A DNA stretch of 18,367 bases, from positions 1 through 18,367 of the forward strand of contig CALGOK010000119.1 in assembly GCA_937961295.1 (NCBI GenBank). The letters are read 5' to 3'. Within the stretch, counting starts at the first letter, position 1, and each line of letters begins with the position of its first letter. The notes below the pieces were generated by a model that saw only the letters and a program-made list of their open reading frames with translations, was not told the DNA's origin and made no database searches. Origin of the DNA: an uncultured Gemmatimonadota bacterium (GTDB lineage Bacteria; Gemmatimonadota; Gemmatimonadetes; Gemmatimonadales; GWC2-71-9). The translations under genes were made by a program, and so were the position numbers. Shown in pieces: positions 5,667-13,161 of this stretch.

Positions 5667-8003
5667 GTGATGCTGGAGCCCCGCCGGCTGGCCGCGCGCG
5701 CGGCGGCCCCGCGGATCGCCGCCGAGCGCGGCGAGGCGGTCGGCCAGACGGTGGGGTTCCGGGTCCGCGGCGAGAGCCGGGTGGGTCGTCAGACGCGGAT
5801 CGAGGTGGTGACCGAGGGAATCCTCACCCGGATGCTGCAGGACGATCCCTCGCTGGAGCGAGTCGGTGCGGTGCTGTTCGACGAGTTCCACGAGCGCTCG
5901 CTCCCCGCCGACACCGGCCTGGCGCTGGTGCTCGGCGCCACGATGGTGCTGCGCGATGACCTCCGCATCGCCGTGATGTCGGCGACGCTCGATGCCGCCG
6001 GGGTGGCCACGCTGCTCGGCGACGCGCCGATCATCCGCAGCGACGCGCACGTGCACCCGGTGGAAACCCGCTTCGCGCCGCAACGCGGACCAGACCTACC
6101 GCGTCACGTGGCCGCGACGGTGAGTGACGCGCTCCAGTCGGAGTCGGGCTCCGTGCTGGTGTTCCTCCCCGGCGCCCGGGAGATCGGGCGCGTCGAGTCG
6201 CTGCTCGCTGGCCGCGTCCCCGGTGACGTGGACGTGCTGCCGCTCTTCGGTGCCATGCCGCCCGCTGCGCAGGACGCGGCCATCGCAGCCCCTCCGTCGG
6301 GACGCCGCAAGGTGGTTCTCGCGACCAATGTCGCGGAGACGTCGCTCACCATCGAAGGGGTGCGCGTGGTGATCGACAGCGGCCTGGAGCGGGTGCCGCG
6401 CTTCTCGCCGCGCACGGGAATGACCCGGCTCGAGACGGTGCGGATCACGCGCGCCTCGGCCGACCAGCGGCGCGGGCGCGCGGGACGGACGGCGCCGGGC
6501 GTGGCGATCCGCTGCTGGAGCGCTGCGGACGACGCGGGGCTGGTCCCGACGGCACGCGCGGAGATCCTCGACGCCGACCTGGCGCCGCTGGCGCTCGACC
6601 TCGCGGTGGCAGGGTTCGCCGATCCGGCAGAACTGCCGTGGCTCGATCCACCGCCCGCCGCGGCGTTCGCGGTGGCCCGCGAGCTGCTTGCGCGACTCGG
6701 TGCCCTCGACGGTGACGGTCGCCTCACTGCACACGGCCGGGAGATGGCCGCATTTGGCGCGCATCCGCGCATGGCGCACCTGCTGATCCGGGCCCGCGAG
6801 ATGGGAGTGGCGTCGGCCGCACGCGCCGCGGTGCTGGTGGCACTGCTCGAGGATCGCGACATCCTGCGCGGCGATGGACGTGCCCCGCCGTCGGACCTGC
6901 GATTGCGGGTGGATGCGGTGGAGCGCGACCTCGATCAGGTGCTCCTCGCCGGTGCCACGCTCGACCGCGGTGCCGCGGCCCGCGCCCGCGAGTCTGCGCG
7001 CGACTGGCGCACGCGCCTCGGGGCCACCGGTGCGCGCGGTGAACTCGCGGAGGTTGGTGCGCTGCTGGCGCTGGGGTGGCCCGAGCGGATTGCCAGGCGG
7101 CGCGATGCGGCGGGTCGCTTCGCGACCGTGGGGGGGCGCGGCGTGTGGCTGCCGGCCGACGATCCGCTGGCGCACGAGCGCTGGCTGGTGGTGGCCGAGC
7201 TCGACGACAGCGGTGCCGAGGCCCGCGCCGTCCTGGCGGCCCCGCTCGACGAGGAGGAAGCCGCGGCGATCGTCGCCCGGGACGGCGTCACCGCCGACGC
7301 CGTCCGCTGGGACGACGATGCGCACGCCGTGGTGGCTATCCGCCGCACCACGCTGGGCGCGCTGGTGGTGGATGAGCGGCCGATCAGTCACGCCGATGCG
7401 GCCGCCGTGCGCGCCGCGCTGCTCGCGGGGATCGCGAGCGCCGGGGTCGCGGCGCTGCCGTGGAGCGACGATGCGCGCCGGCTGCGCGAGCGACTGGCGT
7501 TCCTGCATCACCACGACCGCGACTGGCCCGACGTGTCCGATGCCGCGCTGCTGGCCGGGCTCGAGGAGTGGCTGGGGCCGTTCCTCGACGGCAAGCGGCG
7601 ACTGGAACAGGTCCGGCCGGGGGAGCTGATCGATGGCCTGCTCACGCGGCTCGACTGGTCGCGCCGGCGTGACCTCGACGCGCTGGCACCGGAGCGCATC
7701 GAGGTGCCGAGCGGATCACGGATCGCGGTGGACTACGGCGACCCGGCCGCTCCGGTTCTTGCCGTGCGATTGCAGGAGGTGTTCGGCATGCCCGAGACGC
7801 CGCGGGTGCTCGATGGACGGGTGCCGCTGGTGATGCACCTGCTCTCGCCGGCGCATCGGCCGATGCAGGTCACCACCGACCTGGCGTCGTTCTGGAAGAC
7901 GGGGTACTTCGACGTGCGGAAGGACCTTCGCGGACGCTATCCCAAGCACCACTGGCCTGAGGATCCGACCACGGCCGAGGCCGTGCGGGGGGCGAAACGA
8001 TAG
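5667..8003 (+). CDS. hrpB: ATP-dependent DExH helicase HrpB, body of interrupted gene
   Basis: This is the intact remainder (778 aa; about 828 aa with the upstream fragment, normal for HrpB). HrpB is a DEAH/DExH RNA helicase-like protein of largely unknown role. The motifs, in full-length numbering, are Ia (VMLEPRRLAARA), II (DEFH, 122-125), III (MSATLD), IV (VLVFLPGAREI), V (VVLATNVAETSLTIEGVRVV) and VI (QRRGRAGRT). Next come a helicase-associated region and the HrpB C-terminal domain (LQEVFGMPETPR, HLLSPAHRPMQVTTDLASFW, RGRYPKHHWPEDP). Translation could restart at GTG 5667 or ATG 5670, but that product lacks Walker A and should not hydrolyse ATP. If the TGA is a sequencing error, the gene runs from 5517 to 8003 and is complete. 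The TAG stop abuts a palindromic element. Confidence 0.9.
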   Translation: MMLEPRRLAARAAAPRIAAERGEAVGQTVGFRVRGESRVGRQTRIEVVTEGILTRMLQDDPSLERVGAVLFDEFHERSLPADTGLALVLGATMVLRDDLRIAVMSATLDAAGVATLLGDAPIIRSDAHVHPVETRFAPQRGPDLPRHVAATVSDALQSESGSVLVFLPGAREIGRVESLLAGRVPGDVDVLPLFGAMPPAAQDAAIAAPPSGRRKVVLATNVAETSLTIEGVRVVIDSGLERVPRFSPRTGMTRLETVRITRASADQRRGRAGRTAPGVAIRCWSAADDAGLVPTARAEILDADLAPLALDLAVAGFADPAELPWLDPPPAAAFAVARELLARLGALDGDGRLTAHGREMAAFGAHPRMAHLLIRAREMGVASAARAAVLVALLEDRDILRGDGRAPPSDLRLRVDAVERDLDQVLLAGATLDRGAAARARESARDWRTRLGATGARGELAEVGALLALGWPERIARRRDAAGRFATVGGRGVWLPADDPLAHERWLVVAELDDSGAEARAVLAAPLDEEEAAAIVARDGVTADAVRWDDDAHAVVAIRRTTLGALVVDERPISHADAAAVRAALLAGIASAGVAALPWSDDARRLRERLAFLHHHDRDWPDVSDAALLAGLEEWLGPFLDGKRRLEQVRPGELIDGLLTRLDWSRRRDLDALAPERIEVPSGSRIAVDYGDPAAPVLAVRLQEVFGMPETPRVLDGRVPLVMHLLSPAHRPMQVTTDLASFWKTGYFDVRKDLRGRYPKHHWPEDPTTAEAVRGAKR

Positions 8004-8005
8004 AT

Positions 8006-8103
8006 GCAGGCGCGCCCCTTGGGGCGCGCGATGCAGGCGGAGCCCTCGGAGTGCGCGCTACCGTCAGGTGCCCGGCATCGCGCACCCCCAGGGGTGCGCC
8101 TGC
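8006..8103. repeat. Palindromic element, copy 3 (enlarged, diverged centre)
   Basis: It has the same ends as copies 1 and 2 (GCAGGCGC at 8006-8013, GCGCCTGC at 8096-8103). The internal hairpins are 8010-8018 with 8021-8029 (GCGCGCCCC, loop TT) and 8080-8088 with 8091-8099 (GCGCACCCC, loop CA). The hairpin tips differ from the other copies but stay self-complementary. The middle (8030-8079) is about 38 nt longer. It fills the gap between the convergent TAG stops of the helicase and barrel genes, and its last base is shared with the second stop codon. Confidence 0.85.
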
Positions 8104-8633
8104 TAGAAGCGGATTCCGACCACGATCGGCACCAGCTGCGTGCTCTGGTTCTCCGTGAAGACGTTCACGAACTTCCCTTCGACGAAGAAGCCGCGGCCGA
8201 AGTTCAGGCCGAGACCGCCCTGGACGGCGAAGTCGGTGTTGTTGGTATCGCCGAAGTCGGGCGAGTCATCGCCGGTGGTGACTTCGCTGCGGAAGAGGCC
8301 GGCGCCACCGAGCAGGTACAGGCTGCTGCCGGTGGAGAACTCGAGCCGGGCCATCGCCCCGTAGGTGTTGAGGTTGGCGTCGGGGTCGACGCCGAGGATG
8401 TCCTCGTATCCGAGACGGTTGAACTGGGCTTCGATGCCCCAGCCCACCGAGGATTCCGGGTTGCGCATCATCAGGGTCACGCCGCCGCCCCATCCGGTCT
8501 TCAGGCCATCGCCGGCATCTCCCACCGGCATGCCGAGACCGCCGTTGCCACCAAACACCAAGCCCGACTGGGCCGCCAGGGGAGCGGTCGCGACGAGCGA
8601 GAGGGCCGCAACCGCGAGGGCTGCCTTGCGCAT
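8103..8633 (-). CDS. Small outer-membrane beta-barrel protein (opacity/OmpW-like)
   Basis: The protein has 176 residues with a clear signal peptide (MRKAALAVAALSLVATAPLA, then AQ). The mature part has Gly-rich alternating strands (GLVFGGNGGLGMPVGD, GWGGGVTLMM, LYLLGGAGLFRSEV, FAVQGGLGLNFGRGFFVEGK) and a terminal Phe (VVGIRF), typical of 8-strand outer-membrane barrels such as OmpW or opacity-family proteins. AAGGAGA at 8644-8638 lies just upstream of the ATG at 8633 and supports this start. It is not close enough to the other barrel here (2767-3267) to look like a tandem duplicate. The hairpin at 8739-8816 separates it from the serine hydrolase gene upstream. Role unknown beyond outer-membrane localisation. 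Confidence 0.85.
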   Translation of the reverse strand: MRKAALAVAALSLVATAPLAAQSGLVFGGNGGLGMPVGDAGDGLKTGWGGGVTLMMRNPESSVGWGIEAQFNRLGYEDILGVDPDANLNTYGAMARLEFSTGSSLYLLGGAGLFRSEVTTGDDSPDFGDTNNTDFAVQGGLGLNFGRGFFVEGKFVNVFTENQSTQLVPIVVGIRF

Positions 8634-8738
8634 GCATTCTCCTTATTGACGTTTTCCGCCGTTGTCGTGCGGCGGGGACCCCCCGGGGTGTCCGGGTGGG
8701 CCTCCATGGACACGTTCGAGGCGGGGGAGGCTTGCACA

Positions 8739-8816
8739 GGGGCGACAGTGCGAAGAGCGAGGGGCGAGGGGTGGAACCCTGCGAGCAGCGCCCCTCGCTC
8801 CTCGCACTGTCGCCCC
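8739..8816. terminator. 28-bp-arm inverted repeat after the serine hydrolase gene
   Basis: Arm 8739-8766 (starting GGGGCGACAGTGCG) pairs with 8789-8816 at 27 of 28 positions around a 22-nt centre. The right arm ends one base from the stop codon of the minus-strand serine hydrolase. This would be a very stable mRNA 3' hairpin and probable terminator, although no T tract follows. The sequence is unrelated to the GCAGGCGC elements. Confidence 0.75.
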
Positions 8817-8817
8817 G

Positions 8818-9738
8818 TCAGGGCGTGAACTGCTTCATCCCCTCCGGCGGTGTGTACGGGTGCCTCGGCTCGAACGTGCGCCAGAGCTCGGCCGAGACGT
8901 CGCGGATGAGCCGCCACCCCTGGTTGGTGGAGGTCCAGGAGGTGTCCTCCTGGTTCTTGGTGATGACCGCGAAGACGTAGTCGCCCGAGGGGGCGTTGAC
9001 GAGCACCACCTCGGAGCGTGAGCGATTGACGGCGCCCTGCTTGGAGGCCGCCTGCACGGTGGGCGGGATGCGGGAGAGCGCCTCGCCGTTCCAGTGGATG
9101 CGGGTGAGGTGGCGGTACATCGCCTCGCTCGCGGCGGGGTTCACCAGCGTGCCCGCGCGGATCCGTGCCAGCATCTCGGCGATCTCGCGCGGGGTGGTCT
9201 GGCCCCAGCCGTACACCTGCCAGATCTCGCGGCGGCCCGGGGTGCGGGAGTTGACGCGGGTCGAGTCGAAGCCGTTGGCGGCGAGCCATTCGTTGATCGC
9301 CAGCCCGCCACCCACCAGCGCCTGGAGCCAGAGCGAGGCGGCGTTGTCGCTGGTGGTGATCATCCAGAGGGTGACCTGGTTGAGCGGCACCTTGGCGCCG
9401 TCCTGCAGCTTGTCGAACAGGTCGTCCTCGCCGCTGTAGCGGAGCGAGTCAGCCCAGGTCATCACCGAGTCGAACCGCAGCTTTCCCTCGGCCACCTGGG
9501 CGATGGTGGTGGCGAGGATCGGAACCTTGATCATCGATGCGGTGGGGAAGAGCTCGTCGGCGCGGATCATCGCGCCGCGGCCGCTCCCGAGGTGTCGCAC
9601 GTAGATGCCGACGTCGCCCTCCACCTGCGCGGCGAGGGCGGCGAGCCGGGCCTCGAGGGCGGGATCGCGATCGACGGCGGGCCACTGGGCGCCGAGGGGG
9701 ATGGCGAGGAGCAGCAGGGCGGCGACGAGGCGCTTCAT
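8818..9738 (-). CDS. Class A beta-lactamase-like serine hydrolase, exported
   Basis: The 306-residue protein has a signal peptide (MKRLVAALLLLAIPLGAQ) and should act in the periplasm. It has the penicillin-recognising serine fold: S68-M-I-K71 (TASMIKVPI), S130-D-N132 (TTSDNAAS) and K234-Q-G236 where beta-lactamases usually have KTG or KSG. The omega-loop region (RTPGRREIWQVYGWGQTTP) matches the class A ending before TTP, but the usual E-x-x-L-N with catalytic Glu is not obvious; Glu172 is the only nearby candidate. It may therefore be a beta-lactamase relative with a different or weak activity. The length suits class A. I chose the ATG at 9738 because the signal peptide starts there; the open frame continues far upstream only as antisense of another gene. 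Confidence 0.85.
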   Translation of the reverse strand: MKRLVAALLLLAIPLGAQWPAVDRDPALEARLAALAAQVEGDVGIYVRHLGSGRGAMIRADELFPTASMIKVPILATTIAQVAEGKLRFDSVMTWADSLRYSGEDDLFDKLQDGAKVPLNQVTLWMITTSDNAASLWLQALVGGGLAINEWLAANGFDSTRVNSRTPGRREIWQVYGWGQTTPREIAEMLARIRAGTLVNPAASEAMYRHLTRIHWNGEALSRIPPTVQAASKQGAVNRSRSEVVLVNAPSGDYVFAVITKNQEDTSWTSTNQGWRLIRDVSAELWRTFEPRHPYTPPEGMKQFTP

Positions 9739-9828
9739 CGGGGGTCCGGTTCGAGTTGACAGGAAGCTAACGGGCGCCGGGCCCCCCACATTCGAGGGAG
9801 TGGTGGTTGGGCGTGCCGGGGCGCGAAA

Positions 9829-9862
9829 CTGGCGGGTGCCGGCGGCCGTACCGACCCGCCAG
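9829..9862. repeat. 9-bp inverted repeat in the divergent 9739-9897 gap
   Basis: CTGGCGGGT at 9829-9837 pairs perfectly with ACCCGCCAG at 9854-9862 around a 16-nt centre. It lies in the 159-bp gap between the divergent serine hydrolase and DUF5916 genes, 35 nt before the latter's ATG. It could be an operator or a leader hairpin. I see no other clear signal in this gap. Confidence 0.45.
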
Positions 9863-9897
9863 CCCCTGCTGTCATCACCCGCATTGCGGACGGTCCC

Positions 9898-12261
9898 ATG
9901 CTGCTGTCGTCGCTGCTGCTCGCCACTGCCTTCGGGCAGGGCCCCAACCCCGACGCGCCCACGGTCTACAGCGGGCGGATGGGCCAGCTCGACGTGCGGG
10001 CGCCACGGCTCACCGCAACGATCGCGGTGAACGGTTCGCTCGACGAACCGGCGTGGGCCGAGGCGGCGGTGCTGACCGGGTTCTCGCAGTTCACCCCGGT
10101 GGACGGGGTGGCCGCGACCGACTCCACCGAGGTGCTGGTGTGGTACTCCACCACCGCACTGCACATCGGGATCCGCGCCTACGACCGGAGCGGGGCGGTG
10201 CGCTCGACGCTCTCGCAGCGCGACCGGATCTTCGGCGACGACAACGTGCAGCTCTTCCTCTCGACGTTCAACGACGGGAGGCAGGCCACCTTCCTCGCCG
10301 TCAACCCGCTCGGCGTGCAGGCCGACGGTGCGGTGAACGAGAGCGGCCGCGGCGGCGGCTGCAACGGCTTCAACTGCGCGGTGTCGACCCGCGAGGGGCC
10401 CGACCTGTCGCAGGACTTCGTGTGGCAGTCGCAGGGTCGGCTCACCGAGTGGGGCTACGAGGTGGAGATCGCGATCCCGCTCAAGAGCATCCGGTTCCAG
10501 TCGAAGGATCCGCAGACGTGGGGGATCAACGTGCTGCGCGTGGTGCAGCGGAGCGGCCAGGAGCAGACGTGGACCCCGGCGCGGCTGGGGCAGTCGTCGT
10601 TCCTGGGACAGTCGGGGCGGCTCACCGACCTGCAGGGGCTCAAGACCGGCCGCGCGATCGACCTGATCCCCGAGATGACGTCGCGGGTGAGCGGCACGCC
10701 GAGCGGGTCGGCCGGGAGCTGGGAGTACGGCGGCGGCACGCCCGAGTTCGGCGGCAACCTGCGCTGGGGCATCACGCCGAACCTCACGATGAACGCCACC
10801 GCCAATCCCGACTTCTCGCAGGTGGAGAGTGACGCGGGGCAGTTCTCGTTCGACCCGCGCCAGGCGCTCTTCTTCCCCGAGCGGCGCCCGTTCTTCCTCG
10901 ACGGTATCGAGCAGTTCCAGGTGCCGGGGAACCTGGTCTACACCCGGCGGATCGTGCAGCCGGTGTTCGCCACCAAGCTCACCGGCAAGGCGCTCGGCAC
11001 CCGGGTGGGCGTGCTCGCCGCGCTCGACGACCGCGAGATCTCGCAGCACGACGAGCACCCGCTGTTCGGGATCATCCGGCTGCAGCGCGACATCGGCAGC
11101 GGCTCGCAGCTGGGGATGATCCACACCGAGCAGCGGGACGGCGAGATCAGCAACCGGGTGACGGGCATCGACGGCCGGCTGGTGTTCGGCGGGATCCACT
11201 CGTTCACGTTCAACGGGGCACTCTCCCGCGACCGGACCACCGCCGGGGGGGAGACGAACACCTCATCGCTCTGGGGCGCTGCCTACCGGCTCAACGGCCG
11301 CTCGTTCCGTGCGCGCTACACCGTCAACGCCATCGACGACGACTTCCGGACCCGGACGGGCTTCACCAGTCGGGCCGGGATCGCCAACGCGGTGGTGGCA
11401 CACAGCTACACGGTGCTGCGCCCCGAGCAGCTGTTCGAGTCGGTGACCGGCGAGGTCGTGCTCAACGGCACCTGGCACTACGACTCGCTGGTGGGCGGCG
11501 GCGGGATCCAGGACCGCAAGCTGCACTTCAACCTCAATACCCAGCTGCGCGGCGGCTGGAACGCCGGGGCGTCGCTGCTGATCGAGGACTTCGGCTACGA
11601 CCCGGCGCTGTACGCACGCTACGGGTTGCTGCAGCCCGACGGCAGCGTGGCACCGTTCGTCGGGACGCCGCGGCTCCCGAACCAGGACTACGTGCTGACC
11701 CTCGGGTCGCCGCGGCTGTCGTGGGGTTCGTTCAACGCCTTCGTGCTCTGGGGCCGGGACGAGAACTTTGCCGAGTGGGCATCGGGCGACATCATGTGGA
11801 TCAACGGCGGCGTGACGCTGACACCGACGGAGCAGTTCCGCGCCAACTTTTCGCTCAGCATGACCAAGGTGAACCGTCCGTCCGACGGCTCCCGGGTGCA
11901 GTTGCAGATGGTGCCCCGCGCGCGCTTGGAGTATCAGCTGACCCGATCACTGCAGGTGCGGCTCATCTCGCAGTACGCGCTCGAGACGCGCGACTCGCTG
12001 CGTGACGACTCGCGCACCAACCTGCCGATCGTGATTCGTGGCAGCGACGGCACGTACCGCCGAGCGCTCGAGCTGCGCAACGGCCAGCTGCGCAACGACC
12101 TGCTGCTGACCTTTCTCCCCAATCCCGGCACGGTGGTCTATCTGGGCTACGGTGCCTCGCACCTCGAGGCCGTCGACCCGCTGCCGGACGAACCGCGGTT
12201 CCGCCGCGCCAACGACGCGTTCTTCCTGAAGATCAGCTACCTGTTCCGGATGCAGGGCTAG
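9898..12261 (+). CDS. DUF5916 protein with N-terminal CBM9-like domain
   Basis: The 787-residue exported protein has a short signal peptide (MLLSSLLLATAFGQ). Residues of about 35-240 form a family-9 carbohydrate-binding-like domain: IAVNGSLDEPAWAEA, then GDDNVQLFLSTFNDGRQA and FLAVNPLGVQAD, and GYEVEIAIPLKSIRF. The rest is the DUF5916 region, with LTMNATANPDFSQVESDAGQ, the FFPERRPFFLDGIEQF motif, and many alternating beta strands ending FFLKISYLFRMQG, consistent with an outer-membrane barrel. A cysteine pair (GGGCNGFNCAV) lies in the first domain. Family members are often annotated as carbohydrate binding or hydrolase-like, but no activity is established that I know of. Its TAG is the first base pairs of the expanded repeat at 12261-12394. 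Confidence 0.9.
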   Translation: MLLSSLLLATAFGQGPNPDAPTVYSGRMGQLDVRAPRLTATIAVNGSLDEPAWAEAAVLTGFSQFTPVDGVAATDSTEVLVWYSTTALHIGIRAYDRSGAVRSTLSQRDRIFGDDNVQLFLSTFNDGRQATFLAVNPLGVQADGAVNESGRGGGCNGFNCAVSTREGPDLSQDFVWQSQGRLTEWGYEVEIAIPLKSIRFQSKDPQTWGINVLRVVQRSGQEQTWTPARLGQSSFLGQSGRLTDLQGLKTGRAIDLIPEMTSRVSGTPSGSAGSWEYGGGTPEFGGNLRWGITPNLTMNATANPDFSQVESDAGQFSFDPRQALFFPERRPFFLDGIEQFQVPGNLVYTRRIVQPVFATKLTGKALGTRVGVLAALDDREISQHDEHPLFGIIRLQRDIGSGSQLGMIHTEQRDGEISNRVTGIDGRLVFGGIHSFTFNGALSRDRTTAGGETNTSSLWGAAYRLNGRSFRARYTVNAIDDDFRTRTGFTSRAGIANAVVAHSYTVLRPEQLFESVTGEVVLNGTWHYDSLVGGGGIQDRKLHFNLNTQLRGGWNAGASLLIEDFGYDPALYARYGLLQPDGSVAPFVGTPRLPNQDYVLTLGSPRLSWGSFNAFVLWGRDENFAEWASGDIMWINGGVTLTPTEQFRANFSLSMTKVNRPSDGSRVQLQMVPRARLEYQLTRSLQVRLISQYALETRDSLRDDSRTNLPIVIRGSDGTYRRALELRNGQLRNDLLLTFLPNPGTVVYLGYGASHLEAVDPLPDEPRFRRANDAFFLKISYLFRMQG

Positions 12262-12394
12262 CGGGCGCGCCGCTCGCGGCGCGCGATACTGGCACCGCGC
12301 GCCGCAAGCGGTTCCTGCGAGATGCCCGGCACCGCGCGCCGCAAGCGGTTCCTGCGAGATGCCCGGCACCGCGCGCCGCGAGCGGCGCGCCTGC
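12261..12394. repeat. Expanded palindromic element with 37-bp tandem repeats, copy 4
   Basis: The 23-nt left arm 12261-12283 pairs with 12372-12394 at 22 of 23 positions. The inside holds a 37-bp unit starting GGCACCGCGCGCCGC at 12291 and 12328 (identical copies), with a third partial unit at 12365. The left arm starts at the last base of the DUF5916 stop. The right arm ends at the first base of the C26 hydrolase stop codon (12394-12396, minus). It is a diverged member of the GCAGGCGC/GCGCCTGC family in which the centre has been tandemly duplicated. Confidence 0.85.
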
Positions 12395-13161
12395 TACGCC
12401 AGCCTCGCCTCGTCGTCGCGCGCGGCGGCGTCGATGAACGCCTCGAACAGCCGTCCCACCGACGGCGAGCCGGCGTCGAACATCTCCGGGTGCCACTGGA
12501 CGCCCACTGCGAACTGGCCGTCGAGCTCGGCGGCCTCGATCAGGCCGTCGGGGGCCCAGGCGGTGGGGGCGAGGTGGTGGCCGAGCTCGCGGATCCCCTG
12601 GTGGTGCATCGAGTTGACCGGGACCGTGAGGGTGCCGATCGCGTCGCCGAGGCGGGAGGCGCGGGTGACCTCGATCGGGTGGGCGAGGTGGTCGCGGGCC
12701 CAGCCGGCGGTGGGGAAGTAGTCGTGCTTGATGGAATCGGGGCGTTCCTCGCCGAGGTCCTGCCAGAGGGTGCCGCCGTGGGCCACGTTGAGCACCTGGA
12801 GGCCGCGGCAGAGGCCGAGGAACGGCTTGCCGTCGCCGATGGCCCAGCGGGTGAGGACCACCTCGGTGGTATCGCGGGCCGGGTCGAGCCGGCCGAGCTG
12901 GGGGTGCCGGGTGCGGCGGTAATAGGCGGGGTCGACGTCGATCCCGCCCGGGACGCAGAGGCCGTCGAGCCGCTCGTAGATCTCCCGCAGGGTGGCCGGG
13001 TCCTCGGCCAGGAGCGGGACCAGCACCGGGACGCCGCCGGCGGCCATCACCGCGTGGACGTAGCGCTGGTTCATGACCCACGAGTTGGGGAGCCCGTCGG
13101 GGATCCCCTCGATGGCGTGCAGGGTCTGGGTCGTCACGCCGATGAGCGGGCGGCGTCGCAT
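12394..13161 (-). CDS. Class I amidotransferase-fold gamma-glutamyl hydrolase (peptidase C26)
   Basis: The 255-residue protein resembles PuuD-type gamma-glutamyl-gamma-aminobutyrate hydrolases, cytoplasmic enzymes that cut gamma-glutamyl amide bonds. Visible motifs are the N-terminal PLIGVT, GGIDVDPAYY, the nucleophile elbow FLGLCRGLQVLNV (Cys118), NSMHHQG, and GVQWHPE (His224, Glu226). The Cys-His-Glu triad is complete. The length is normal. Its ATG overlaps the stop of the upstream carboxylate-amine ligase by one base (TGATG), so the two are translationally coupled. In this context it probably trims or recycles a gamma-glutamyl-type product of the ligases, or acts as an amidase; this is inference. 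It is the last gene of the cluster and ends in the repeat at 12261-12394. Confidence 0.88.
   Translation of the reverse strand: MRRRPLIGVTTQTLHAIEGIPDGLPNSWVMNQRYVHAVMAAGGVPVLVPLLAEDPATLREIYERLDGLCVPGGIDVDPAYYRRTRHPQLGRLDPARDTTEVVLTRWAIGDGKPFLGLCRGLQVLNVAHGGTLWQDLGEERPDSIKHDYFPTAGWARDHLAHPIEVTRASRLGDAIGTLTVPVNSMHHQGIRELGHHLAPTAWAPDGLIEAAELDGQFAVGVQWHPEMFDAGSPSVGRLFEAFIDAAARDDEARLA

Noticed and set aside
6096..7514. 472-residue open frame antisense to the helicase
   Set aside because: Composition is biased and shows no recognisable motif. The plus-strand frame encodes clear helicase motifs over the same DNA.
9739..11199. A long open frame upstream of the serine hydrolase on the minus strand that would make a 793-residue protein
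   Set aside because: It is antisense to the DUF5916 gene, has Arg/Pro/His-rich composition typical of reversed GC-rich codons, and the hydrolase has its own signal peptide starting at 9738.
12291..12385. Tandem 37-bp repeats as a small CRISPR array
   Set aside because: The units are directly adjacent with no unique spacers between them, and no cas genes are nearby.
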